Shown here in pieces: positions 31,311 to 39,249 of a stretch of DNA of 64,000 bases. Made by a program: the position numbers and the translations under genes. Source of the stretch: Rhodoplanes serenus (GTDB taxonomy: Bacteria > Pseudomonadota > Alphaproteobacteria > Rhizobiales > Xanthobacteraceae); assembly GCA_945893145.1 (NCBI GenBank), contig CAMDDZ010000007.1, forward strand, positions 1 through 64,000, in the 5' to 3' direction. The notes under the pieces were generated by a model. The model saw nothing but the letters and a program-made list of their open reading frames with translations, was not told the DNA's origin and did no database searches. The stretch's first letter is position 1, and each line of letters begins with the position of its first letter.

Positions 31311-31760
31311 CTACGAGGTGGCTTGCGCGAGCCTTTCGCGCAGCCGCTTGGAGAATTCCTTTTCCATGTCCTTGGCCTTCGACCGCAGGACAGGCTGGCC
31401 CATGCTGCCGAGCTTGCCGGCGAGCGTGGCATCGACCGAATAGGTCACTTTGGTCTCGTCGCCGGTCTGGTCGAGTTTCGTGGTCGCGATCGCGGTCAGC
31501 CGTCCGACGATGCCGAGCGGCGTGCCTTCGACCTTGGCGCCGATCTCGCCGATCTCGAGCTTGGTCACCTCGACGCTGACGTTAAAGCGGAACTTCATGT
31601 AGGCGATCTTGGTTTCGAACACCGCCTCATAGTGGGTCGGGTCGATCTCCTTGAGATCGTGCAGGCCATCGACCAGTGCGATGAAGCTCTTGGGGTCGCG
31701 GATGGTCTCGAACACGGCCTCGCGCGGTGCCTTGACGGTGAATTCGCCTGAAACGTTCAT
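31311..31760 (-). CDS. CoxG-family (SRPBCC) protein
   Basis: This 149-residue START/Bet-v1-like protein matches the CoxG family, whose members recruit or support molybdenum hydroxylases at the membrane. It opens with the family pattern G-E-F-x-V-K-A-P-R-E-A-V and contains IRDPKSFIALVDGLHDL and a C-terminal amphipathic helix. The start at 31760 lacks a strong ribosome-binding site. A hairpin at 31802-31831 sits between the upstream lyase gene and this start. Its position at the head of the CoxG-CoxM-CoxL-CoxS set is typical. Confidence 0.88.
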   Translation of the reverse strand: MNVSGEFTVKAPREAVFETIRDPKSFIALVDGLHDLKEIDPTHYEAVFETKIAYMKFRFNVSVEVTKLEIGEIGAKVEGTPLGIVGRLTAIATTKLDQTGDETKVTYSVDATLAGKLGSMGQPVLRSKAKDMEKEFSKRLRERLAQATS

Positions 31761-31801
31761 CGGTTACGCTGCAGCCTTGAAGCCCAAGAACAGGGAGAGC
31801 G

Positions 31802-31831
31802 CGGCAAGCAAAGCGCATAGCGCGCTTGCCG
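31802..31831 (-). terminator. Nested hairpin within the large operon (attenuator or processing site)
   Basis: CGGCAAGC (31802-31809) pairs with GCTTGCCG (31824-31831), and inside the loop GCGC-ATA-GCGC pairs again. It lies in the 94-nt gap between the lyase gene and coxG on the minus strand. No clear T-run follows, so partial termination, RNA processing or stabilisation are all possible. Confidence 0.45.
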
Positions 31832-31854
31832 TCAAAGCCTTTGGGCGGCCTGAG

Positions 31855-33207
31855 CTATGCGCGTTCGCGCATCGCCAGCACCCGGTCCACCATTTCACCG
31901 GCCTGGCCGAGATAATTCGCCGGATCGCAGAGCTTTTGCAGGTCAGCCTTGCTCATGTGCTTGGCGATCTCCTTGTTCTCGGCGAGCAGATCGACGAGCG
32001 GGCGGCCGGTCGCCACCACTTGGCGGCAGATGTCGTAAACCAGGTCATGCGCGTATTGCCGGCCGAGGTGCGGTCCGAGCCCCATCATCACTGCCTCGGA
32101 CACGATCAGCCCTTTGGTGATGTCGAGGTTGGCGCGCATCCGCTTCTCGTTGACCTGAAGCCCGCTCACCAGGAAGCGCGTCTGCGCCAGGCAGCCGGCG
32201 CTGAGCACGAAGATTTCCGGCATCACGATCCACTCGATCTCCCACTGACCGGTGGCGCGCTCGTGGTCCTGCTCCATGGCATTGAGTAGCGCGGTAACCT
32301 GGGTGCGGATCACGGCGGTCTGCGCCGTGATGTAAACGCAGGAGATGGGATTGCGCTTCTGCGGCATGGTGGAGGATGAGCCGCGGCCTTCGTGGAACGG
32401 CTCGTAGACCTCTTCCACTTCGGTCTGCATCATCAGCTTTACGTCGAAAGCGATTTTGCCGCAGATGCCGGTGACGAGGCCGAGGAAGCAGCCGACCTCG
32501 GCCATGCGGTCGTGAACGGTGTGCCAGGCGATTTCGGGCTGCTTGAGATTCAGCTCCTTCGCGAGCTCCACCTGCGTGCGCAGGCCATCCTTACCCAGCG
32601 ATGACAGCGTGCCAGCCGCTCCGCCGAACTCGAACACCAGCACGCGCTCGCGCAATTGCTTAAGCCGTTCCTTGTGGCGCTCGAACGCCGCCAGGTACGT
32701 CGCGCACTTGTAGCCGAAGGTGATCGGCACCGCCTGCTGCAGGTTGCTGCGCCCGGCCATCGGCGTGTCGCGGTATTTCTTCGCCAGCGCCGCCAGCGAA
32801 TCCGAGATCGCATTGATGTCTTTTTCAATGAGGTCGAGGCCTTCGCGGATCTGCAGGATGGTCGCGGTGTCGGTGATGTCCTGCGTAGTGGCGCCCCAAT
32901 GGCACCATTCGCCCAAGCCGCCCTTGCAGAGCTTGACGAGCTGCGCCACCACCGGCAGCACCGGATAGCCGATGCGCTCGGTTTCCTTTTTCAGCTTTTC
33001 GATGTCGAACTGATCGAACGTCACGTGTTTGAGGATTTCGTCGCAGGCCTCCTGCGGGATGATCTTCAGCTTGGCCTGCGCGCGCGCCAGCGCGGCTTCG
33101 AAGTCTAGATATTTCTGGATGCGGTTGCCGTCCGACCAAACGTTCCGCATGGCCTCGTTGCCGAAGATGTCGCGGAAAATGGCGGAGTCGAGCGCGGTCG
33201 CGGGCAT
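31855..33207 (-). CDS. Fumarase/PurB superfamily lyase (PcaB-like cycloisomerase or adenylosuccinate-lyase-like)
   Basis: This 450-residue protein belongs to the aspartase/fumarase/adenylosuccinate lyase superfamily. Visible are the GATTQDITDT motif (105-114) and the superfamily signature loop GSSSTMPQKRNP (276-287) with the catalytic Ser. Length and motif wording resemble 3-carboxy-cis,cis-muconate cycloisomerase (PcaB) and related lyases more than housekeeping PurB. The start at 33207 is chosen over 33300 by the family N-terminus. It sits between the 2-hydroxyacid-dehydrogenase-like gene and coxG. It might eliminate or cyclise a ring-cleavage or succinyl-type intermediate. Confidence 0.86.
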   Translation of the reverse strand: MPATALDSAIFRDIFGNEAMRNVWSDGNRIQKYLDFEAALARAQAKLKIIPQEACDEILKHVTFDQFDIEKLKKETERIGYPVLPVVAQLVKLCKGGLGEWCHWGATTQDITDTATILQIREGLDLIEKDINAISDSLAALAKKYRDTPMAGRSNLQQAVPITFGYKCATYLAAFERHKERLKQLRERVLVFEFGGAAGTLSSLGKDGLRTQVELAKELNLKQPEIAWHTVHDRMAEVGCFLGLVTGICGKIAFDVKLMMQTEVEEVYEPFHEGRGSSSTMPQKRNPISCVYITAQTAVIRTQVTALLNAMEQDHERATGQWEIEWIVMPEIFVLSAGCLAQTRFLVSGLQVNEKRMRANLDITKGLIVSEAVMMGLGPHLGRQYAHDLVYDICRQVVATGRPLVDLLAENKEIAKHMSKADLQKLCDPANYLGQAGEMVDRVLAMRERA

Positions 33208-33277
33208 GGCGGGCCTTTCGGGATTTTGGACGGGCTGTCTTAGCAAGACACGACGCAGGAAAACAGCACCGTTCCCG

Positions 33278-34363
33278 CTATGCGGCCAGTGCGCGGGCAA
33301 GGCCGGTGATCAGCTCCTCGAAATCGTTCAGGCCGTTGTGGCGCGGCGAGCCGGCCATGCGCGGCGTCAGGATCACGTTGGCAAAGCCGAGCAGGGGATC
33401 GTCGTCGGCGACCGGCTCTTGGTAGTGAATGTCGAGAGCCACGCCGCCCAGCCGGCCGGCCCGCAGCGCTTCGAGCAGGGCGTCGCGATTGATGATCGGT
33501 GCATTGGCCACGTTGACGATGCTGGCGCCGGGCTTGATGCGCGAAAGCTCGGCGCGGCCGAGCAGGTTGCGCGTGTAAGGCGCGGTCGGCACCTGCGGCA
33601 CGATCCAATCGCTTTCGGCGAGCAACGTGTCGAGCGGCACGTGGGTGACTTTGAATTCGCGCTCCTCGGCTTCTGGGGCGCGCGTGCGCTGGTAATAGAG
33701 CGTGCGCATGCCGAAGGCCGCGGCACGCAGCGCAATTTCACGCCCGATTTCGCCGAGGCCAATGATGCCGATGGTCGCACCATGGAGCGCGCGCGTGCCA
33801 CCGACGCGCGGATAATTGCCGCCCGGGGTGTGGCGGCGGTCGAACGGCCGCAACGGCAGGCCGGCAGCTTTGATGCGTTCGGCGCTGACCAGGCCGCTGA
33901 CGGTTTCGAGCTTGCGGGCGAGCGCCAGCATCAGCCCGAAGGCGTGCTCGGCGCAGGAAATGTTGGCACGCCGCCGCAATGTGAGCAGCGTAATACCTTT
34001 GTCCGCGCAGGCTTTGGCGTCGATGTTGCGCAAGCCCGTGCCAAACTTTTGCACGACCTTGAGTTGCTTCGCCGCAATCAGATCGTCGCGGCCGACCTGC
34101 AACGACTCGACCACCAGCGCCTGGCAGTCCGATAGCGCCGCCCGCATCTCGGCTTCCGAGTTCACCATCCTGACCTCGGCAGGATAAAGGCCTTTGGCGC
34201 CCGCGCGCACGCGCCCGATCCAACCGTCGAAATCCGGTTCGTCGTGCGTCATGAAATCGGCGAACGCCAGGCGCCGCTCATCGCTCGAGTTCGGATCGAG
34301 CACGATCGGGATGAGCCGCGTGAACGGATCGTCCTCGACCACGATGATGGGATGGGCCGGCAC
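33278..34363 (-). CDS. D-2-hydroxyacid dehydrogenase family protein with altered catalytic residues
   Basis: This 361-residue protein has the NAD-binding core GIIGLGEIG (199-207) of D-2-hydroxyacid dehydrogenases. The usual catalytic trio is Arg, Glu and His. The Arg position (N-x-A-R-G) reads N287, the Glu is kept as E316 in QEP, and the His position reads R335 in TPRMAG. The fold and NAD site are intact but the chemistry must differ, or the protein may have a non-dehydrogenase role. It starts 6 nt after the CMD gene and ends 70 nt before the lyase start. It is clearly an operon member. Confidence 0.86.
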   Translation of the reverse strand: MPAHPIIVVEDDPFTRLIPIVLDPNSSDERRLAFADFMTHDEPDFDGWIGRVRAGAKGLYPAEVRMVNSEAEMRAALSDCQALVVESLQVGRDDLIAAKQLKVVQKFGTGLRNIDAKACADKGITLLTLRRRANISCAEHAFGLMLALARKLETVSGLVSAERIKAAGLPLRPFDRRHTPGGNYPRVGGTRALHGATIGIIGLGEIGREIALRAAAFGMRTLYYQRTRAPEAEEREFKVTHVPLDTLLAESDWIVPQVPTAPYTRNLLGRAELSRIKPGASIVNVANAPIINRDALLEALRAGRLGGVALDIHYQEPVADDDPLLGFANVILTPRMAGSPRHNGLNDFEELITGLARALAA

Positions 34364-34369
34364 GCGCGT

Positions 34370-34903
34370 TCAGTTCTTTTTCGGTTCGAGATCGACACGC
34401 AGCGCCGTGAACACGCGGTTGTGCATGATGTAGGTACCGGCGAGCACCGTCAGCTCCACGACCTCGCGCTCGCTGTAGTGCTTGCGCACTGCATTGAACA
34501 CATCGTCCGGCACCTCGGGGCCGGCGATGATGGCGTCCACATAGGCGAGCGCCGCCCGCTCGGCCTCGTTGAAAAACGGCGACGGTTTCCAGTCCTTCAG
34601 CGCGTTGCATTCTTCCAGGCTCACGCCGTCCGGCACCGCGATCCCCGGTATGTGTTGCTGGAGCGCGTAGCCGTAGCGCGCCGCTTGCGCGATGCGAACG
34701 ATCGCGATTTCGCGCAAGCGCGGCGACAGCTTGGTCTTCCAGCGGATCGCACCGATGTGCTCGAACCAGTTCATGCACACGGCGGGCGAGTGCAGCAGCA
34801 GCTTGTAAATGTTGATCAGCGCGCCGCGCCCGCCCTTGATCTTGGCGATTTCGGCGGCGAGCTCGGGGTGATCTTTTTCTTCGATGTATGCAATGCGGGC
34901 CAT
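34370..34903 (-). CDS. Carboxymuconolactone decarboxylase family protein (cytosolic)
   Basis: This 177-residue CMD-family protein has the core pattern EIAIVRIAQAARYGYALQQH at about residues 67-86. It lacks the CxxC pair of AhpD peroxidase-type proteins, so a decarboxylase or isomerase-like role is more likely than a redox one. The start at 34903 shares one base with the CoA-transferase stop (TAATG). The longer frame upstream runs through that gene. It is related in pattern to the exported CMD-like protein at 13658-14293 but has no signal peptide. Confidence 0.88.
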   Translation of the reverse strand: MARIAYIEEKDHPELAAEIAKIKGGRGALINIYKLLLHSPAVCMNWFEHIGAIRWKTKLSPRLREIAIVRIAQAARYGYALQQHIPGIAVPDGVSLEECNALKDWKPSPFFNEAERAALAYVDAIIAGPEVPDDVFNAVRKHYSEREVVELTVLAGTYIMHNRVFTALRVDLEPKKN

Positions 34904-36075
34904 TAGGCTTCTCCAATCTCTTGCAAAACTTCGTCGGTGTGCTCGCCGACGCGCGGCTGTGGCCGTTCGGCGGCGGCACGGTATCCATTGATCGTCATCG
35001 GTGAGCGCACGCCCGGAATGCTGCCGCCTTTGGCGTCGGGGTGAGGGCGGTCGATCCGCATGCCGCGCGCGATGACTTGCGGGTCGGCAAAGGCGTCCGC
35101 GATGGTGTTGATCGGCCCGGCCGGCACGCTCGACTTCTCGAACTGGGCGCAAAGCTCGGCGCGGGTGAATTTTTGCGTCAGCTCGCTGAGCCTGGGGATC
35201 AGCGTCGCGCGGTTGACCACGCGGCCCGCGTTGGTGACGTAGCGCTCGTCCTTTGCCATCGACGGGTCGCCCAGGATCGCCATCATCTTCACGAACTGGC
35301 TGTCGTTGCCGCAGGCGATCAGCACGTGGCCGTCGGAACACGGGAAGGTCTGGTAGGGCACCACGGCCGGGTGCGCGTTGCCCATGCGCTTCGGCGGCGT
35401 GCCGGAGACGAGATAGAACAGCGCCTGGTTGGCCAGCACGCCGACCAGCGAGTCGAGCAGCGCCATATCGATGTAGCTGCCTTTGCCGGAGGTCTCGCGC
35501 TCCTTCAGCGCGGCGGTGATCGCCAGCGCCGAATAGACGCCGGTGAACACGTCGGCGAAGGCGACGCCGAGCCGCATCGGCTCGCCGTCGGCCGGACCGG
35601 TGATGTCCATGATGCCGCTCATGCCCTGCACCAGGAGGTCATAGCCGGCGCGATGCGCATAGGGGCCGTCCTGGCCAAAACCGGTGATCGAGCAATAGAC
35701 CAGCCGCGGATTGTCGGGCGCGAGGCTTTTGTAATCGAGGCCGTACTTGGCGAGGCCGCCAAACTTGAAGTTCTCGATCAGCACATCCGAACGTGCCGCG
35801 AGCTTCTTGACGATACGCTGGCCCTTTTCGGTTTCGAAATCGACCGCAATGGAGCGCTTGCCGCGATTGCAGGCCAGATTGTAGGCGGAGCTCAGCCGGC
35901 CGCCGTCCTTGTCATCCATGAACGGCGGGCCCCAGGCGCGGGTGTCGTCGCCTTCGTCCGGCCGCTCGACCTTGATCACCTCGGCGCCGAGATCAGCGAG
36001 CGTTTGTCCCGCCCACGGACCAGCCAGGATGCGCGCCAATTCAAGCACGCGAATACCGCTCAGCGGCCCCGCCAT
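34903..36075 (-). CDS. CaiB/BaiF-family CoA-transferase (copy 1)
   Basis: This 390-residue family III CoA-transferase would swap CoA between an acyl-CoA donor and a carboxylic acid. The N-terminal pattern LSGIRVLELARILAGPWAGQ, ENFKFGGLAKYGLDY and the catalytic Asp D175 (FADVFTG) are visible. It begins 29 nt after the enolase-superfamily gene. It is strikingly similar over its full length to the second copy at 44287-45459, with the same total length and D175 in the same position. In the operon it may activate the acid taken up by the ABC transporter, allowing CoA-ester chemistry. Confidence 0.93.
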   Translation of the reverse strand: MAGPLSGIRVLELARILAGPWAGQTLADLGAEVIKVERPDEGDDTRAWGPPFMDDKDGGRLSSAYNLACNRGKRSIAVDFETEKGQRIVKKLAARSDVLIENFKFGGLAKYGLDYKSLAPDNPRLVYCSITGFGQDGPYAHRAGYDLLVQGMSGIMDITGPADGEPMRLGVAFADVFTGVYSALAITAALKERETSGKGSYIDMALLDSLVGVLANQALFYLVSGTPPKRMGNAHPAVVPYQTFPCSDGHVLIACGNDSQFVKMMAILGDPSMAKDERYVTNAGRVVNRATLIPRLSELTQKFTRAELCAQFEKSSVPAGPINTIADAFADPQVIARGMRIDRPHPDAKGGSIPGVRSPMTINGYRAAAERPQPRVGEHTDEVLQEIGEA

Positions 36076-36104
36076 GACGTGTTCCTCGTTTCGTTGAATG
36101 TACT

Positions 36105-37253
36105 CTAGCGGACCCGGAAGCGCGCGACAGCCGCTTCGTCCACCTCGACGCCAAGCCCGGGGCCGGACGGCAACGCGACGAAACCGTCGGCGAGCGGCAG
36201 CGGGCGGCGCACGATGTCCTCGGCGAGATAGAAGTGCGTGATGCTGACGCCCCAGTCGGCCTTCGGCACGCCGCACGCGAGATGGACGGCGGCGGCGCTG
36301 CCGATGCTCGACTCCGCGATCTTCGCCGCGATGTTCACCGACAGGCCGAGCCGCTGGCAAAGTTTGCCGGCTTCGAGCGCAGCCGTCATGCCGCCGAGCT
36401 TGATCAGTTTCAGCGACACGCCACCGGCGCCGGCGCGCGCGCTCGCGCCGATGTCGGCAAGCGAATGAATGCCTTCGTCGATGCCGATCGGGACTTTGGT
36501 GGCGCGGGTGAGCTTCCGCAAACCCTCGATGTCGTCATAGGCGAGCGGCTGCTCGACGAACAGCAATCCGGCCTTTTTGGTTTTCTCGGCGTAGCTGTGC
36601 GCCGCCGCGAACGTGAGCCCGCAATTGGCGTCGGCGCAGAGCGGCATTTTCGGCAAGGCTGAGCGCACCGCATGCGCGATGGCGATTTCCTTCGCCAGCG
36701 GTTTCACGCCGATCTTGAGCTTGAAGAAATGAAAGCCCAGCTTTTCCTTGGCGTGCGCCTCGGCGACGTCCTCCTCGGCGGTCTTGTTGCCGAGGAGCCA
36801 CATCGGTTTCACGGCGTTGCGTTTGGGCTTGCCGACCAGATCGATGAGGCGCTTGCCGGAGGCGCGGCCGAGCAGATCGAGCACCGCCATCTCGACCGCC
36901 GAATGCGGGCCGCCATTTCCGAGCAGCGCGCGATGCAGCGCCGGGCGCAGCGTTTGCCAGTTGTGCGCATCCTGCCCGACCAGCATCGGACCGAGATGAT
37001 CGCGCACCGCGGCGACCATGCCGCCCTGCGTGTCGCCGGTCATGGTTGGCGCGGACGCGGCCTCGCCCCAGCCGACGGTGCCGTCGGCCGCTTCGATCCG
37101 AACCAGGAGATTGTTCGCGGCCGTGATGGTCTCGGCCGCCATCTTCATCGGCGCCTTCAGCGGCAGCGCCACCGGAATGGCATCGACGCGGCGGATGACA
37201 AGTGGGGCCTGGGCGTTGCGCGCCATCGCGGCCGGTTGCGGCAGAACGTTCAC
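36105..37253 (-). CDS. Mandelate racemase/muconate lactonizing enzyme family protein
   Basis: This 382-residue enolase-superfamily member has the Lys pair KLK (FFKLKIG), metal ligands Asp (CADANCG), Glu (FVEQPL) and Asp (GIDEGI), and the second Lys in LKLIKLGG. That places it in the muconate-cycloisomerase/dipeptide-epimerase subgroup. I favour the GTG start at 37253, preceded by AAGGTG and following the permease stop at once. An ATG at 37226 would give 373 residues. Beside an oligopeptide-type ABC transporter, a dipeptide-epimerase-like role is as likely as cycloisomerisation of a muconate. Confidence 0.87.
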   Translation of the reverse strand: MNVLPQPAAMARNAQAPLVIRRVDAIPVALPLKAPMKMAAETITAANNLLVRIEAADGTVGWGEAASAPTMTGDTQGGMVAAVRDHLGPMLVGQDAHNWQTLRPALHRALLGNGGPHSAVEMAVLDLLGRASGKRLIDLVGKPKRNAVKPMWLLGNKTAEEDVAEAHAKEKLGFHFFKLKIGVKPLAKEIAIAHAVRSALPKMPLCADANCGLTFAAAHSYAEKTKKAGLLFVEQPLAYDDIEGLRKLTRATKVPIGIDEGIHSLADIGASARAGAGGVSLKLIKLGGMTAALEAGKLCQRLGLSVNIAAKIAESSIGSAAAVHLACGVPKADWGVSITHFYLAEDIVRRPLPLADGFVALPSGPGLGVEVDEAAVARFRVR

Positions 37254-37254
37254 G

Positions 37255-38148
37255 TCACACCTTGAAGCGCGGGTCGAGGAAGTCTCGCAGACTATCACCG
37301 AACAGGTTGAACGCGAACACCGCGAGGCTGATCATCGCACCCGGAAAAAGGATCATCCACGGTGCTTCGCGGTAGAAGTCGGCGGCATTGCCCGACAGCA
37401 TCAGGCCCCAGGCGGCGGTCGGCTCCGTGACCCCGAGACCCAGGAAAGAGAGCGAGGCTTCCGCCAGGATTGCCTGCGCGATGAAAGCGGTCAGCATGAT
37501 GAGGTACGGTGCCACCACGTTCGGCGCCATGTGGCGGAAGATGATGCGGGTGTGCGAATAGCCCGCCGCGCGCGCAGCATCGACATAAGGCATAACCCGA
37601 ACCGAGAGCGCTGCGGCGCGCACCACGCGAGCGACCCGCGGGATGATCGGGATCGCGATGGCGAGGATAAGATTGACGTCGACACCGCCGACCACGAACC
37701 GGCGGAACGCCGCGACCACGACCAGCGCCAGCACGATCAGCGGGAAGGCCAGCAGGACATCGACGAAGCGCTGGATCCAGTCGTCGATCTTGCCGCCGAA
37801 ATAAGCAGACGCGATGCCGAGCACCGCGCCCATCGACGAGCCGACGAACGAAGAGGTGAAGCCGATCACCAGCGCGGTGCGCGAGCCGTAGATCAAGCGC
37901 GAACAGATGTCGCGGCCGTAGGCGTCGGTGCCGCACCAGTGCTCCCAGGACGGCGCGCCCAGGATCGAAGCGAAGTCGATGTTCAGCGGATCGTAGGGCG
38001 CGACCAGCGGCGAGAAGATGCCGGCGAACATCATGATCACGATGATGACGAGGCTCACCGCGCCGAGCGGCTGCTGGCGGATGAATTCGAGCGCCGCGCC
38101 GCGCGGCCGCGTGCCGGTCTCGGGGACGGAGGGGGCTGCGATCGTCAT
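37255..38148 (-). CDS. ABC transporter permease, DppC/OppC-type
   Basis: This 297-residue inner-membrane permease has about six transmembrane helices. Its cytoplasmic N-terminus is followed by the DppC-typical APYDP stretch and GTDAYGRDICSRLIYG. The EAA-loop region is RAAGYSHTRIIFRHMAPNV. It pairs with the DppB-type permease, overlapping it by 4 nt (ATGA). With the binding protein and fused ATPase it makes a complete importer of the oligopeptide/opine/nickel family. Members also carry glutathione, opines and other amide-linked compounds, so substrate is not fixed by family. Confidence 0.93.
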   Translation of the reverse strand: MTIAAPSVPETGTRPRGAALEFIRQQPLGAVSLVIIVIMMFAGIFSPLVAPYDPLNIDFASILGAPSWEHWCGTDAYGRDICSRLIYGSRTALVIGFTSSFVGSSMGAVLGIASAYFGGKIDDWIQRFVDVLLAFPLIVLALVVVAAFRRFVVGGVDVNLILAIAIPIIPRVARVVRAAALSVRVMPYVDAARAAGYSHTRIIFRHMAPNVVAPYLIMLTAFIAQAILAEASLSFLGLGVTEPTAAWGLMLSGNAADFYREAPWMILFPGAMISLAVFAFNLFGDSLRDFLDPRFKV

Positions 38149-39101
38149 GTGCCGTAACGGATACGGGGATCGAATACTGCGTAGAGCAGGTCGATCGCCA
38201 GATTAACGAACACGTAGAACGCCGCGATCAGCATCACCATGCCCTGGATCAGCGTGAAGTCGTTGCGCGAGATGCTCTGCACGAACAACTGGCCGATGCC
38301 GTTGAGGTTGAACACCTGCTCGGTGACGACGAGGCCGCCGATCAGGAAGGTGAACTCGAGCCCGATTACGGTGATCGCCGGCAACAGCGCGTTGCGGAGC
38401 GCATGGCGCGAGATTACCAGCTTCTCGTACACGCCCTTGGCGCGCGCGGTGCGGATGTAGTCCTCGTTTAGCACCTCGAGCAGCGAAGAGCGGATCATGC
38501 GCGCCACCACGGCGCAGTAGCGGTAGCCGACCGCGAGTGCCGGCCAGATCAATTGTTTGAGGTTGGCGATCGGATCGATGTAGATCGGTGTGAACGTGAT
38601 CGGCGGCAGCCAGTTGAACAGCGCGAGCAGGCTCAACATGATGAGCATGCCGAACCAGAATGACGGGATCGACAGGCCGCCGATGGTCACAAGACGCATC
38701 GTGTAGTCGATCCAGGAATCCCGAAATAGCGCCGCCATCGTCCCCAATGGTATGGCGATGAAGACCGCGATCAGCGTTGCCATGATGGCGACCTGAAGCG
38801 ACAACTCGAGACGGATCGCGATCTCCTCAAGCACCGGCCGCTCGGTCCACATTGACTTTCCGAAGTCGAGGGTGGCCATGCCGACCATCCACTCGCCGAA
38901 CTGGACATAGAGCGGCCGGTCGAGACCGAGCCGCTTGCGCTCCATTTCGATCGTCTCCTGTGAGACGCTGCCGCCGTCGCCGCGTAGCTTCACCTCGACG
39001 ATGTCGCCCGGCACGATGCGCAGCAGAAAGAACACGAGCACCGCGACGCCGATCAGCGTCGGGATCGCCAGCAGCACGCGGTTGATAGTGTAGCGGAGCA
39101 T
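38145..39101 (-). CDS. ABC transporter permease, DppB/OppB-type
   Basis: This 318-residue permease has about six transmembrane helices. The opening MLRYTINRVLLAIPTLIGV is characteristic of DppB. A periplasmic loop with QFGEWM follows, and the EAA-loop is YIRTARAKGVYEKLVISRHALRNALLP. It forms the channel with the DppC-type permease downstream. It is separated from the binding-protein gene by a 148-nt gap filled largely with a dispersed repeat (39132-39235), which may set different expression levels for binding protein and permeases. Confidence 0.93.
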   Translation of the reverse strand: MLRYTINRVLLAIPTLIGVAVLVFFLLRIVPGDIVEVKLRGDGGSVSQETIEMERKRLGLDRPLYVQFGEWMVGMATLDFGKSMWTERPVLEEIAIRLELSLQVAIMATLIAVFIAIPLGTMAALFRDSWIDYTMRLVTIGGLSIPSFWFGMLIMLSLLALFNWLPPITFTPIYIDPIANLKQLIWPALAVGYRYCAVVARMIRSSLLEVLNEDYIRTARAKGVYEKLVISRHALRNALLPAITVIGLEFTFLIGGLVVTEQVFNLNGIGQLFVQSISRNDFTLIQGMVMLIAAFYVFVNLAIDLLYAVFDPRIRYGT

Positions 39102-39131
39102 GCGATGTCAGTTTGGCCTTGCGATGCGACC

Positions 39132-39235
39132 CCACCCTTCGAGACGCGGCCTTCGGCCGCGCCTCAGGGTGAGGTCGTCTCTTCGTAATCCTCATCCTGA
39201 GGAGCCGTGTGTAGCACGGCATCTCGAGCGACAAG
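39132..39235. repeat. Composite REP-like repeat inside the ABC transporter operon
   Basis: Three hairpins are visible: GCGGCC-TTC-GGCCGC (39146-39160), CCTCA-TCC-TGAGG (39190-39202) and GCCGTG-N5-CACGGC (39204-39220). The element is flanked by CCTTCGAGACG-type and ATCTCGAGCG ends in inverted orientation. This matches the general design of REP-like intergenic repeats of bradyrhizobia as I recall them. It lies between the binding-protein and permease genes. Confidence 0.75.
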
Positions 39236-39249
39236 GGCGGATATGACGC

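Noticed and set aside
28116-31760. Labelling the Mo-hydroxylase as carbon monoxide dehydrogenase
   Set aside because: The form-I active-site loop is missing; only CoxG/M/L/S gene-family similarity supports the name.
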